From: Echinococcus granulosus
Lineage: Eukaryota; Platyhelminthes; Cestoda; Cyclophyllidea; Taeniidae
DNA: 64,000 bases
Assembly: GCF_000524195.1 (NCBI RefSeq)
Contig: NW_020170396.1
Span: forward strand, 874,127 to 938,126
Direction: 5' to 3'
Shown: positions 50,501 to 63,907 of the stretch, piece after piece
How the letters are laid out: each line of letters begins with the position of its first letter
Numbering within the stretch: the stretch's first letter is position 1
Notes under the pieces: model-generated
The model's input: the letters and a program-made list of their open reading frames with translations, nothing else
Told to the model about the DNA's origin: nothing
The model's database searches: none
Translations under genes and position numbers: made by a program

Positions 50501-53500
50501 AAAAATATCTCCCGGTAAATCAGTCATTACCCACATTACTGAGATATAGGCATGATGATTACAAAACTGTAGACGAAGTCGCCATAATTGACAGTTTTTT
50601 TTCTTTCCAAAAAGGAATTAAATATCTACGGCTCACCCTTTGTCAGTAAAAACTAGCTTTTTTTAATGAGCGATGCAAAATTCGTATCAACATTGAATTC
50701 CTGCCACCATGAAAAGCTGAAACGATTTATTTATCTATTTACAGTTTCAATAAGCCGTTGTCAAGAAAGCTCCGTTTACTCACGACTAGAATTTGAAGGG
50801 AGAAGGGTGAAAAATTCAAAACCAAAGTAGAAGAGGCTCTGAAAGACACTATATCAAACAAGCGAGGCCTACTAAACACCCAAAAGTGTCTACAGTCGTT
50901 TTCATAACATCTACACACACTCAAAAAATATTGAAATTAACACCCTTGAACATGGAGGCAATCAGACTCGGCCATTAAGACTGGGGGCAAAATTAATTTA
51001 CAAATCGCATGAATAAAAAAAGGTAATTGAACGCTTAAAAATAGATGAATTGACTAGTCACAGCACGCACTCGATAGGAAACAAACTGTGAATGAGATGC
51101 ATTAAGAGCTATTCCTACTAAGTCTGTCTGATAAGGGGTTTCAATGGAGAAGAACGAGGTGAAAATGCATTGTACTGATGGATAACGACAAACTGTGACA
51201 AAGTAACTGTAACTCCTTGCCTGAATGAACGAGCAATTCTGTCCGGGTTTTAGGCATGCAATCCTATCTATTTTGTGATGAATCAAACATGGTTATTAAG
51301 TAACCAGAAGAATGTACGAACGGCTGAAGCTTAAATTGATGCAGAAAAACACAAATTGATCAATTAATCACAAAGACCTCGTGCTGTTTTGATCGACATG
51401 CAAATATTTTGCCACGCTGAATACCGTCAAAGATTCAAGTCGACATCAGGCTCTCAAAACGTGCCTCAGTTAGAATTTCTTTCCTCCAAAAACAGGCAAT
51501 GCCCATTTCGTTAGACATCCGATAGGAATCACAAACAATGGCAGTTCGCTACATGTTGCCATGAGGAAAACAGAGTAGGCCACTAATGCACAGAAAACTC
51601 TGCAATAGGGGTTAATGTTGTCAAAATTTTTTCTTAAAACCAAAACCCTTGTTTCCTGTTTGGTAGAGGGCACAATATAAGCACTTAAGCGTATATGCTA
51701 CTGACTGACTCCACATCAAACAAGGAAAGAAAACTACATTTAGTTGATTTTGAGTACAAAAATTCATTTCCAGGTTGATATACTTTGCTCAACTACCAAA
51801 AATTTGATTTGTTTTACCTAGAAATGAATTTGTCTTATGAGACGAAGCAGGTAGCATACAAACTGGTAGCACCTGTTTCTCAAGCATAGCCAACTCCCAA
51901 AACAATGACAAAGCAAGAAGAGTAGACTGAATTGGAAATGTGATTCGGAAAATAAATGCTTACCACTTAATATAAGACGAAACTACTCGTTAATACGTGG
52001 GCAAAAAACCCAACTTTCAAAATGAGAGATTAGGCTTTGATACTGCGAGATTCTTTTTGAACACCAACACCGACGTTGTTGGCTTGATCGTGTGTTTGGA
52101 GACTTGCATTTATACAAGGGAATGGCTTCTAGACAGCACCAAGCATTGACAAAGGAAACCACGTCAGGTAGATTTGTAGCCGAAAAAAACCATTCTCTGG
52201 ACCTGAGCATTGGCTGATAGGTGCCAAACCTTGCTAAACCTTAAGATAGCTACCAAAAATTTGATTCCGTTTACCTAAAAGCGAAATCCTTCTATGGGTC
52301 AAAAGTAGCAGCTTCTAAACTGACGAAGTTTTATGTTAATGCATTAAAAAGTAAATAGTATAAAAAATAGAAAACGACGCAGTTGAGAATTTTTGCTAAA
52401 AAGGGAAGCACTTACCCTTTCTGGTTAAGTGAAAGAATGCTAGCGTTCTTGGAAAATAATGTGAATTAATGTTATTATAAAAACAAGAAAACAACTCTGA
52501 AATGGTTCTTAAGTGTAAGCGACTACTCTTCCCGAACCATCACACCAAACAGGCCAAGTCATGTGAAGCTGATTGCCAAAAGATAAACTGAATGCCTCAA
52601 CAACGAAAATTAGGGCCTCAAAGGCTTCACAAGTGGACCAAAGGAGGGAAGAAGGGGAACGTACTTCGAATTTGCCAAAGATCATGGAGCCCTCCGGAGG
52701 CCAGTAGCGAGCCTGAGAGGTGACATCGTCATCGCCCTGTCCGGTGATATTGAAGAGGTCCTCAATGACCTGGGTGAGTGCAGACTCGGGCTCGAGACAG
52801 ACGATAAGCACAGCAAACTGCTCCCACACCATCTGCCAGAAGTCGCCCACCGTGCTTAGCAACGGCGTTTCTGCCGCAATGTACGAGGGATTCCGTGGGT
52901 CATGGTCGTACTGAAGACACGTCAATCAGCAAAACCGTTATTTCCATTAGAAGCATAAGTTAACTTAGAATAACCTACATGGTCTCTCTTGGCTTTTTTT
53001 CTCACTAAAGGTCCATCAATTCAACTAAGAAGAAAGCATTGTGGCAAACAAAAAGCCGTGCATTTAAGCCATCTTAAGTTGACTTTATAAAAGCAAGAGT
53101 TTGGGTGAAAATGCAAAGGATGATGGAATACTTCACTTTTGACGCTTGGAGTTGCTGCCGCCCTAGCAAATTTCATCCAATTTCCTCATTGGTAATTGTA
53201 ACAAGGCCACATATTCAACTGGGGCGTTAACTAATCACCGCGAGATCCAACACCATCCAGCCACTCCTGTAGCCTTTCAACCCTTCTCCACCATGATGAT
53301 ACACCTTCCACATTAATATGCCTAGTTAAACCTTCGGAGATGCTTCGAGAAGCAAAAAGCAATCTGTCTATGCAGTGGTTTGAAATATGACACCCTAACT
53401 GTATAATATCCAAATTGTCTTCTTCATGTATTATTTTTTATCAAATTTTAGCCTTTACATAGACCATCAAAGCCACAAAATACGCTGCTTTGCTGACTAG

Positions 53501-56500
53501 CAACTGGCCGGAAGCAGGAGTTCTCTAATAATAGAAAAGTCGCGTTATTTATAGATGTTGCTGTGTGAAATTTTGGAGGCATACTGCGTTGCGAACGTGA
53601 TTTGTCAATTTATAAAAAGCTCAGATACCAGAGGAGAAAATGACAGCAGATAAAACTCAACAGTCGATTTAGCCAAGAAAACAACCAGTTCTTTCACGGG
53701 TTCTTCCGCACAAGTGAGTAAACCTCGTTTTTTGAATGTGAATAACTACTAATTTCCTACTCATTCGCTGAATAGAAACACGGAAATACTTATTTGTAGT
53801 CGTGAATGAAGCAAAAAAATTGAACATAAATTAAGGGATTAATTTGAGGAATTTTGTAGCGCTAAGTCAGGCCACATTGGAGGATCAGCATCACCTGGAT
53901 ATACAAAGAATTAATCTAACGCTGAAATACCAAAGGGCTTTCTTTAGTGCACTGGTCGACCAAAGAAATGTCGACTGTCTAAAGACTTCACCCAAAGAGG
54001 TGATAATAAATATCCCACCATTAAACTCGCGTTGATGTAACCGTTGCCACGACACGAGAGCATCACCCGCGTTTGCTCATCTAGAAAGGAACAGTGAATA
54101 ATTCACACAGAAAGGTATTAATTAACCGAGTAACCTATTTCTGCTTCATGTCACTTACTTAGCTTTCTGTAAACTCCAGCCACTCTAAATCTACTTTCAA
54201 AAATAGCCTCTTTATTTCGGCAGTGTCAAAACAAGCTCGTCTTCTCGACTAAGCCCCGACGGGAGTAGCAGTCACATAGGGGAGGGACAATGTTTGCCTT
54301 TTATTAGGAAATTTCCTTACTAGAAGAAGGTATTTTACTACGAATTTCGAGAAAACGAAGAAAAATCATTCCGTGTGAAACGGTACTGGTAAAAAACAAA
54401 TTTCAATTCGAGTTTTATGCTGATAGTCATCCAAACCATAAAAATGCAGAAGTTGCATTTATGTTTAGCAATATCCCATTTTCAAATAGCAGGTAGTCAA
54501 GTCGCTGTGATGGGTGTCCATGCGTTGGGGTTCAGAACAGTGTCCACTTCTATTTGCGACAACCTTACTTGTTTGAAGGGTTCAAAAATATTGTCTTCGC
54601 CCCAGTTTAGGCGAGTCGAGTACCAGAAAAGCAGAAAATTTGCCCTTACTTAAAACTACGTGGAGATTACGAAATGGAGGGCAGGTGGTCTTATCAAGAC
54701 TCGTAGCCAAACCACCCAGGGCGAGGTTACTTAATGCACAGGATCCTATCATGAAAAATGCAACGACTTCGGGGTCATAAAATCACATCTAATTAGTAGC
54801 TATGGGCAGACTGAAAGTAGGCATCCACATGGCAGTCAATCCCCCTCTTTAAGATGCCAGATAGTTAAAAGCACGTCTAAAAGCTTTTTTAATTTAAAAC
54901 AATGGCATTCTTTGCTTTCTATTTTTAAATCATATCAACCATCAATGTTTTTACGCAACTGCTGTGGAATGGAACAAGGAGTATACTATTATAAGCTGAT
55001 CACGGTAAACTGAACAGTTTAAAGCATGAGCTGTAGACATCTGATGAAGCAGATTTCTAGGTTTTTTAATTACCCTTTGTTAGATAAGAAGCGTAAATAA
55101 AATCGTGAGATGATGAAGTTTACAATTTACGACTAATTTTAATTTTAAGGCAAAAGTCGTATTGAGTGTCCTTTATCGTCTCTTCGGAGCGGATAAACCT
55201 TTGTTTGTTTGGATAAGTCTCTTTGTATATACTAAGCTAGGAGAAAAAAAGTTAATTTTGCAGGAAAGGCTCTATGAACGGGGGCGACTGCTTGAGCGGC
55301 AATGCTAACCCCCTGATGATCTCCGCAATTATGCTTATTCAGTAGCATTCAATAGACCAAACAACTCGGAATTCTTCATCGCCTTTTTGGGTTGCCCACG
55401 CAAGGCTAATAAGTACATAGCTGTATCAGCATAAAACAAGAACCATACACGCCCGTAACGCGGCAAAAGGCACCGAAGCAAGGGCAAGCACTCCTGTAGA
55501 AGGAGCAGACTCTAAGCGCTTTGATCACTAATTCATGCTGATGAGGTGAATGTCAGATGTCAACAGACTGGATATTTGGGGGATAATAGAAGTGGTAACA
55601 GCGGACGTAACCATTGATATCTCCTTGATTACATTTCTTGCGTAACTGTTAAGTACAAAAGTATCTGCCGAAATTTAGGCCCTAACGTATTAGAGGCGAT
55701 TTCCATCGGTAGAGAGGAATAAACAAGTCGAGGAAAAAAGCTGCATCAAATGCAGTTGAGCAAAAGATTGGCAGTTGCTAGGGTAAATGTGATGCTCGTC
55801 CAAAGATTTCTTTCTTTAAACAGGTTCTCAACAGCCAGACATCAGACAGCAAGAAAGTATGAGAGGCGCCATTGAAGTCCCTCTAACGACTAAATAAAAG
55901 CAAAATTCGCATTCGTGGAAGGGCGCAGTTAAGTAACATTAAAAGAACAATGAAAGCATTACGCAAAAATTACCATGAGACTTCATAAGATTAAAAAGTG
56001 TGGATGAAGTAAATGTTGGATTGGGCGAGTCATATGGATAGCTTAAGTATTTATGCATACTGTTTAAGATGTTGGTTTGCTTCAAACATGAGGATTGATG
56101 AATGCTCAGATTCACTCTATAAACGTGTGTACGACTTTACAATTAAAGTCCTAAAAATCGGATTACCATTGTGTAAAATCCATGGCTGGTCCTTTTATCA
56201 ATACCATGGGTAATTCGCTGAGTATAAAAACGGTGTACAATATACAGAACAAAGCCTTTTAGATGGTTTCATGACCCCCTCCCCAGAGACATTCGAAAAT
56301 ACATAATTTTGGTTAGAATTTCTGCATTGCAACCCCATACAGACCGATGGGCAATTTTGCCCCTCTTTTAATTTAGGAGAAAATGCGATTGTCGGAGCGA
56401 CCAAACGAGTTGGTTTGGCGTGGTGAAGGGAGGAGGGGAAAAACTCACAGGGAATGGGGCATCCTTCGCGATTTTTGTGGGCGTTTTCCGGTCTCTTGGC

Positions 56501-59500
56501 TGATTCGCACGGCACCGCCTCCTCACTTTCGTAGGTGTTTACCTCCTCCCAGTCGGCGTCTAAACGATCACGGTTTCGCAAGTGCTCCTCCATGTAGGAC
56601 TGCAACAAGAGCACCTGGTGGTATCAGTGAAGAGATAAGTATTCCCCATATTTTATCACCTTTTCACCATTCTGCGCACAGTATAAACACGCACGCACCA
56701 CCACTGATTTACATCTGAGTTAACATTATCAGACTGTAAAGGAAAAAGGAATAGGATGGAATTATAATGGATCAGTGGCGGGAAATTTAATGAATGGTTC
56801 GACTTTATGAATTAAAACGCTCTGTTCAAGGACGCTAATGCAAAGTCAAGGGGACGCATACATCTGCCAGGAGAGAGAACGACAAGGGACCTGTCCCTTT
56901 CTACCTAACATTTCTTTCCATATTTTCTGCCATTGTATTTTCTAGTCATGTGCTTAAATTTAGACTGTACTATCGTATACAAGGAAAATTGTGCTGGACT
57001 ATGAAGTAGCGTCAATGCTGATGGAAAGCGTAAACTGAGAATAAAAGGTGCCTGTCAGAAAGATAAAAGTATTCTTCGTTTGCCGTAGTTCCTCATCTCT
57101 ACTTCGTGCCCTGACAATAACTCAGAGGCAATGACAACTATCACTAACATCGGAATAGTATTCTTGTTTGCCTTTGGGAAATACTACTTTGCGGTCTCTG
57201 AAGATCCAGCTCTTCAAAGGTGAGCCAACGGACTTACCAAAATTAGATGTCCTGTAGTGATATCGAGGGTCATTTGAACTGGCTCATTGCTCCTACAACA
57301 AGTAATAATCACAAAATTTAAGCTAGAAGTCACGAACTCACAAAATCTTTTGCTTATTTATGTGTGCAATATTCCAGATGAAAGTTTTACAACAAACAAT
57401 AATGGGAAATACAGTGGGACTCATGCGTCTACAACAGCAATCAATAATAACATCTGAAGAAATGCATTTATTCTACAACACCTAGAGAGCCTTTAAGGCT
57501 TTGGATCGAAGGAAAAATCCAATGTTTTGGTCTTCTTCAAAACTTCAATCTAAGAATTCATGACTGAAAGTTCCCTGCTTTTGATTGATTTTCGGCACGT
57601 TTTGAGAGAAATGCGGCAAAAACAATTCAGCAATAAGGAATTACCCGAAAACCAAAACACTCACAAATATGGTTGCAAAAATATTAATGTGGAAGTTTAA
57701 GGACAGACATTAGGAGCCATTAACACGACCTTTACTAGCGTCATACATATACAACGTCTGCATTGTCCCGCCTGGATTCGATGTCACAAATATGGTACAG
57801 GTGTTCTCTATTCGCCCATGGTAACCGGTTGTGCCAAATTGTGTGGTAAACAAACTAGCTGAACTTAAGGTGGTAAAAAAGACGTAGGGTGCCATTGGTT
57901 TAAGGATAATGGTATTCTCAGGTGCCTGAACAACAACCGAATCGGTTGTAGTTGTAGTAAGCGCGTTAAAATTACGTTGTGGCAGATTTCAAGAAATGTG
58001 TGGAGAAAAAAAAACACCTGTCACTGATTAGTAACAGCGACCGGCGCGGTAAAAAGAGGACAGGTTTGACAATTCGACTGTTGCATGATGAACTCAGTGA
58101 AGACGAAAAATATTGTCTAAACGCATGCAGTTTATATACTCAGTTTAAATGGCACAAACTCAGTTCATCAAAGCGTAAGTGTGGGTCATACGAAAGGAAT
58201 TTTTACGATTTCGCTTACACTTATAATGTCTAAAACAAACAAATTTTATGTGGTAACCCATTAATAATACCTATATGAAGTTACTAAGTAAACGAAATGG
58301 TACGATGGTTGGGGGATAATTCTGGTCTTAAATAATTACGAACCAGTGACTAATGACCATTGGGGCATCACGTCAAGCGTTGTGACAGAGGTGTTCAAAG
58401 CGTGGTCTAAAATGTGCTTGAAAAGACAAGATGGAATAATTGCACCGAGGCTGAGTGGTCAATAAATAGCTCTAATAAATCTTCAAAGGTGGCATAACCT
58501 GCTGCTTCAGATGATGGCGTCACCATCGCTTGCACAGAAACACAGCATGACATGCGAAGAAAGTTACGAATAACGAGTTATAAATCGTTTAGTCAGGATG
58601 GCATCACATGAGATGTTGAAAACGTGAGCAAAAGACACTAAGGTCATTGATATACGCTTTAAAGTGAAGAAAGGACGCCTACAGAATATAAAGTAGGCAT
58701 CTTACATCTTAACCATAAACACATCGCTGTAGTTGTATCCATGTGTTAGTGCCAACGGTGAGGCTAACGGGGAGTAATAGGAGGAGGGTATAGTAGGTAA
58801 AATACTCATCCTTGACGTTTTTCTTGTACTCCGAGGCTCTTCATTTCTCCGGTAGCGTCGAAACACCATAATGTCTCGACTTGGCTGCTGTGTTGGAACA
58901 GACGGAAAACTTGACATGTCGCCCGAGAAGAGCGAGCTCATGGAGCCTAATCGACGGGAGGAAAGCATATTTCCACGTCGACTATCCTGCAAGGCACCTT
59001 CTATTGTGCTGAGATATTGCACTATAGCCCCTATTTGCAGTCATATCTATTCTCAAACCGGATTCATGCAAGCGTAAGGCAAAGAGTAGCTACCCAATGG
59101 CATTGAAAATGCGGGTGTGCAACGAGTGTGCCGATGACATGCCTTCAGTTAGCTTATTACTCAATCGCGGTGTAATGCACTCTTTTTGAATTTACGAACG
59201 AGACAAGAAGTAAAAGCATTTGTGACATAACAAGGCAGATGCTCTTGATGGCGTTCACGATTTAAACATGGATAAAGGAGGAGAAAAATAAATCCTATTG
59301 AAAAGTCACAACCAATAGAGAAGTTAACAGCAGTACCGAATACGCAACTGCGTGGGCTATTCAATTTCCGCGGTTTATGCTACTGGCTTGGCCTTCGCAC
59401 CCTCCTGTACATTAGCAATAAATCTTCTCTACTGATATTGCCTGTTACAACTGCAGAGAAGGCTCGGGGCGCAGCAACATAAGCGTAAATGCGACAACCT

Positions 59501-60020
59501 GTACTCTTATCCCCAGTCTATTTGAAAAAAAAAACAGAAAGTGAAGAATGTTTTTGAAATAGAAAGTCACGAATAATTTAAAACTGAAATGTCATTTTCG
59601 TCTTTGGGTAAAAACTAGCGAAATCCTCCGTGAAGCATACTTGAGGCGGCAAAAACTACCACTTTTAAAAGGACTTCACTCAAAAAGAAATTAATTTTAA
59701 GTAGAGCAAAACTCCCACCTAATTACTTTTTTATTAAGCCATTCTACATGTTCGGAATAACAAAGTGCGTAGACTCCCACTTGGGATTCAAAAAACTCCT
59801 CTAAGTTAGTAGCATTTTCATAAAGAAGATGTATAGTTTTACAGATTTAATATTTCCTGCCTTCCACTTTGATGGCTTCAGTAAGGGCTTGGAACACCTC
59901 AACCGCGTGCGGCGAATTTGCTTTAAAAGAAAAGGATAAAATTACCCATGGATTGATTTGTTGTTTAGTGCATACCGGATGCGTAACTATTATGGTGAAG
60001 TTATCTTCTACTTTACTTTC
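44558..60020 (-). CDS. PTPRN: IA-2/phogrin-type receptor tyrosine phosphatase, catalytically degenerate
   Basis: Exons, high to low: 60020-59976 and 59920-59868 (luminal; join uncertain), 59517-59401, 59347-59310, 59089-59059, 59021-58706, 57292-57238, 56599-56449, 54080-54019, 52910-52665, 47248-47082, 46717-46664, 45075-44937, 44629-44558. From 59347 on, all joins are in phase. IA-2 proteins span dense-core vesicle membranes and regulate secretion. The luminal membrane-proximal domain is recognisable ([36 protein letters not shown]). The membrane segment is [19 protein letters not shown]. The linker [10 protein letters not shown] and [13 protein letters not shown] is an IA-2 hallmark. Phosphatase signatures follow: [74 protein letters not shown]. 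The P-loop is [11 protein letters not shown], split between the 46.7 and 45.1 kb exons. The C-terminus [15 protein letters not shown] fits IA-2. The join between 59401 and 59347 does not fit in phase with the donors I chose. More luminal exons lie upstream. Confidence 0.95.
47249..52664 (-). other. 5.4-kb intron of the IA-2-like gene
   Basis: It splits KFE from VRLVSEH within the phosphatase domain. It contains a TTAA element at 49497-49786. No nested gene or RNA was recognised. Confidence 0.6.
49497..49786 (+). mobile_element. TTAA-type MITE, copy 2
   Basis: The element is about 290 bp. The right end on the opposite strand is TTAACACGTTCGCTATCA. The left end is decayed (GCATCACGCTCGAGCTTA) but leads into TGTCACAAATAAGTGACA, the same inner palindrome as copy 1. 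The right interior GAAGACCGGTCTTCC parallels TTGGTCTTC in copy 1. It has no ORF. Confidence 0.72.
52911..54018 (-). other. Intron of the IA-2-like gene
   Basis: It lies between the NASLM and YDHDPRN exons. Donor ATG|GTGGGA and acceptor TGTCTTCAG. AT-rich, with no other feature seen. Confidence 0.5.
54081..56448 (-). other. 2.4-kb intron of the IA-2-like gene
   Basis: Donor CCCT|GTGAGT and acceptor TTCCTTTCTAG. No nested gene, RNA or repeat recognised. Confidence 0.5.
57720..57969 (+). mobile_element. Possible divergent TTAA element (copy 4)
   Basis: The element is 250 bp with TTAA at both ends. The left end is TTAACACGACCTTTACTA then GCGTCATACATA. The right end on the opposite strand is TTAACGCGCTTACTAC. 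The ends resemble those of the other copies, but less closely, and the interior differs except for a GTCACAAATATGG block. On the minus strand most of it is covered by an open frame (57710-57895 and upstream). It lies in the intron between the 58.7 and 57.3 kb IA-2 exons. It may be a relative of the family or a chance resemblance. Confidence 0.4.
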
Positions 60021-63000
60021 CTGCATTCCGAAATGAATGTACTAACTATTAATCAGGAGATAAATGAGGCTGTTTATGATTCGGTCATAAAAAAGCACAT
60101 AAATTATTTACAACCTGAGGGTCAGCTCACTGGGGCAGACCCGATAACACCCTCGGAAAATGAAGGTAAATATAATTAAGCCGCACCCAAATTTTACCCG
60201 CAAGAGGATTGAAACCCATTTAACACTGCCTAGTTTTAGTGTGGAATGTAAAGTTGATTAGATCAACCCTTGCGAAGAGAGTTAGCGTATTTACGGACCC
60301 TTTAACACCATTTAAAACACCCAAAGGTTACATTAATCTGAGTGCTTTGACACTATTCTCAGAAGATTAGAGATTCGCCATGGATGTCAAATCTCAACCA
60401 TCACTGGCCTATTAATAATGAAATAGCATACCTTGATAAGCATCCGACTATTCAATCGAATCGTTACGTGGATCAGTTGTAGTGTATTAAATCTTGGTGC
60501 GCCTATTGCAATGAATTATCAGCACATTACTATTCACCGCCGAGGTATCTCTCTTTTAGAACGGCCAGCGCACTAGGCATTTATTCACGGACAAAAAGAG
60601 AAATTTCACGAATTCGTTAGCAGGGAGCACGACACTGATTCCACAAATGAACTCCATTTCAGAAATAATACCGATTTGTCAACTGCACTTGGAAATACAA
60701 TATCATAAATCAAAACTTGCTGTGTTCGAAAGTGATGATATCCCCTAAAAGTAGTGAAAGATCAAGAATAGAGAGTGCGTTCTATCATGAAAATAAGACA
60801 TCTTACACGTAATTGGCAAATCCAACACTCCGATGTTACTTTAACAAGGTGGTTATGTATGTGGAATTAAAAAACCAATTACCGATTATAAAAGGGAAAC
60901 TAAAAGACAACGGTTGAAACAAGACGGACGATATGAGGAGACGGAGATGGACAAGAGCATGCAATTTACCAAGACAAGTTGCTACTCAATTGGGTGGTGC
61001 GATGACTGGGGGCACTGGCCATGGATTCGGTGGAGGCCTCAGAGCCTCCTGTGCTTACTATTTGTCGTCGAAATATACCCTACATGGACACACAAAAATC
61101 ATGCATTACTGTGGCGTTCCTTCACTACCAACCCTATACTCATAAGCCAAGCAGAATGATAACCAGCCTCATGCGTATACGACGCCATCCTTTTCTCGCC
61201 CACGTCCATATGTTACAGGTCTTCTTCATCGGCTTATGATAACCAGCCACACCGAATCGTGTCGCAAGCGGATTGGTCGAAGTTAAGATCATAAAATCAT
61301 TAAAAAATGTTTCCTAAGTAGTAGACAAACTGATTCTTAAAAAGTAATGACAATCGGTGCATTGTTTGAAGGATAGAATGCACGGGCTGTGGTGGATGAT
61401 CTTCATTGGACACTTTGGTGGTAAATATTTTAAGATCAAAAAACAAAACATTACATCAGATTTCAAACCGCAGATCAGTGCAGCGTTGGATTTTTTCGCA
61501 ATACACTAAACTGGATGAAAACCCCTTAAGTTGGAGGCATTAAGTGAGTCTAAGCACTGTTTCATGTTTACTGTGAATATTTAAACAGTCCCAATAACTC
61601 GGCCTTGCAAAAAAACCAGCATTTCGAGCCACGACAACTGCCTTAGCTCGCTATTAATTAAAAATAGAAGGCATGAACAATTAAACTCATCGGAAGATTG
61701 AAAGTAGGGAGGGGTAAATACAAATCACTTGAAGGGGAAGAAAAAGGCGAGTTAAATGGAATAATGGGAAATAACGAGTGGTTTATTTGGGAAACTGCGG
61801 TCCCAGAGGAATGACTACTTTCCGTAAAACCACGTCGTGAATTATTATAATAGTCTGAGGCCTACTAAAGGGATGGTTTCAAACTCGAGAACTACATTTC
61901 TTTCAGGAAAAATTTGCCTTTAAGTATCATTATTCAATGCAGTATTATGCTGCGTACGATATTAAATACATGTAAAAATGAAATTTTGAGATGAGAGAAA
62001 AAAATGGACATTTGACATGGATCTCGAGCGTATTTCTGTCACTTGAGTACCATCCCGTTCTAAAACACTCTAATTCCACGAAACCATTTTGATACTGTGT
62101 GTGGCAAAGCATTAAATTCTTCAACAATTAACTTGAGACATTAGATAATGATGTCCCAACATTTACAGGGAGGCGCCTTTTTAGTTTGTCTTTTTTCCAA
62201 ATTCTAATGTAGAAAAGTTAACGCTGGACAGTCATATCAGTACAGCTAAATTTGTATTTTTTGACCACCAGGTCACACTTCTGGCGGTTAGACAAATTTG
62301 AAGCGTATTAAGTTTTAACAGACGTTTTAAGTTAGTCATTATTCCACTTTTTTCCGAAAAAAAGTTGCGCCAATAAATGAACGGTCTAAGAAACCTGTGA
62401 CGTCAAATACGGATTATTATCCTGCTAGGATCTCTTAAAAATTACTTGAGATCCGAAAAGCTTTAACCCGTGCCAGTCATCCGAAACATGGCTCTAGAAA
62501 CTCACCACAACACTCCTTTTGGAAAGGATATGCTTTACATTAGCAAAGTATGGGAATCACATTCAGGTGTAAGATAATTCCAGCTGCGAAAAAGTTAGCA
62601 CTATCCCCCGAACACCTATACACACAAATTCACGAAGGATTCACTCGATAGAGGTCCGCTGATTGCTTTACATGATCGTCTTGAACAGGCCACTCGGTAT
62701 TGACAATAGTCCATTCGACTAACAGAGCCAAGAGTCACATTTTAGCGGTCTCAATTTTCGAACCGCCTGTTTATGATAATAATTTGTCTTTTTAGTAAAA
62801 AGTTTGATCACCGAATAATCCTTGTGTTTAAAAGCTCAAAAAAAAATGCACTTTAATTCTCGGTGCTTTTGAGGTTGGGTGCCTCCATGAGGTTGTTTAC
62901 TTCACTAGTTATCAAACTTCAGGGCCAAAAACAGTCGAAGCTGAAGAACTGTAACATTTACAGCCCAAGTATAGCAATTGAACACCCTCAATGAACTAAA

Positions 63001-63907
63001 AGCTTTGACTAAACAATATGAGCTCGGAAAGTAAACAGAATGTGATGTGATGAAATTTTTCTACTTTAAAGAAATGAAGTCGACAGCGGCCAGAATATCA
63101 ATAAGCATACTTTATTTTGCTAAATGAAAGTTATGTCGGGCTTGAGCTGACCACTAGCCAAGAAAGAAAGGGTCTTCCTAAGGTCGGGTTTTAGACCAGG
63201 AAGTCACCAGATTGGTGTTGAAGAATCAGCGCTTCTATCAGAGTTACCAGACATTGAAAACGAGGCACAGTCATGCTGACGGGTTTGCAAAGCAGATATA
63301 GTAAAGTAGAATTGTTGGTGCCACATCTTGCCAGGAAGGTAGTTATAAAATTGACCTAGTTGTGAAATAACCTGATTTTCAACATAATTTTTTTAACACC
63401 GTAAGTTCAGCGTGTGTGTAGGAATGTGAATTGCAATGCTTTGACTACTTCTGAACTCTTCGTTTTGGTTGCGCAGGCGCTTAAGGCTCCGCCCTCGTAC
63501 TTACACTGAGCGACTTGCTCTCCGGACCATGCCAGCAGTAGCGAGTATTACCATTTGAGACAATATCTTTTCACAAACTAGATTGAAAGTTTGTTAAAAC
63601 ATTTATCTGTAGGAATAGAAAAGAGTGCCATTAGTTTTCATTTAAACAGGAACGTGATAACAACGACTAATCTTGATGGATAAGCTCAGAAACATAGTGA
63701 TCCCTTCATCAGTGCTACAAAAGGTCACATAAGCCGCGACGCTCTAGATGAATCGGTGTACCTGAAATGTTGTCAGTGAATAGTTTTACCCGTTGAATAA
63801 TAAGAACATGACACTTTTACGATTAACATTATGCGGAAGTGCCTAAGTTTTGGACACAAAGAATTTGAGTCGTGGCAAGGGAAAGCTAACAGTTTGCAAT
63901 ATAATAC
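60021..63907 (-). other. Upstream part of the IA-2-like gene; exons not resolved
   Basis: The luminal N-terminus of IA-2 proteins evolves fast, so homology gives little help. Two small frames with splice sites on both sides are candidates: 61057-60970 (STGGSEASTESMASAPSHRT, donor GTAAAT) and 63577-63505 (CEKILSQMVILATAGMVRRA, donor GTAAGT). Their phases do not connect directly with each other or with the edge exon, so other exons would be needed. No other feature was recognised. Confidence 0.25.

Noticed and set aside
57710..57990. Possible CUB-like or secreted protein exon
   Set aside because: No cysteine pattern of a CUB domain, and the segment coincides with a possible TTAA element. Kept only as a finding.
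59958..60179. Plus-strand frame ending PEGQLTGADPITPSENEG
   Set aside because: It lies antisense to the IA-2 luminal exons and has no start context, acceptor or homology.
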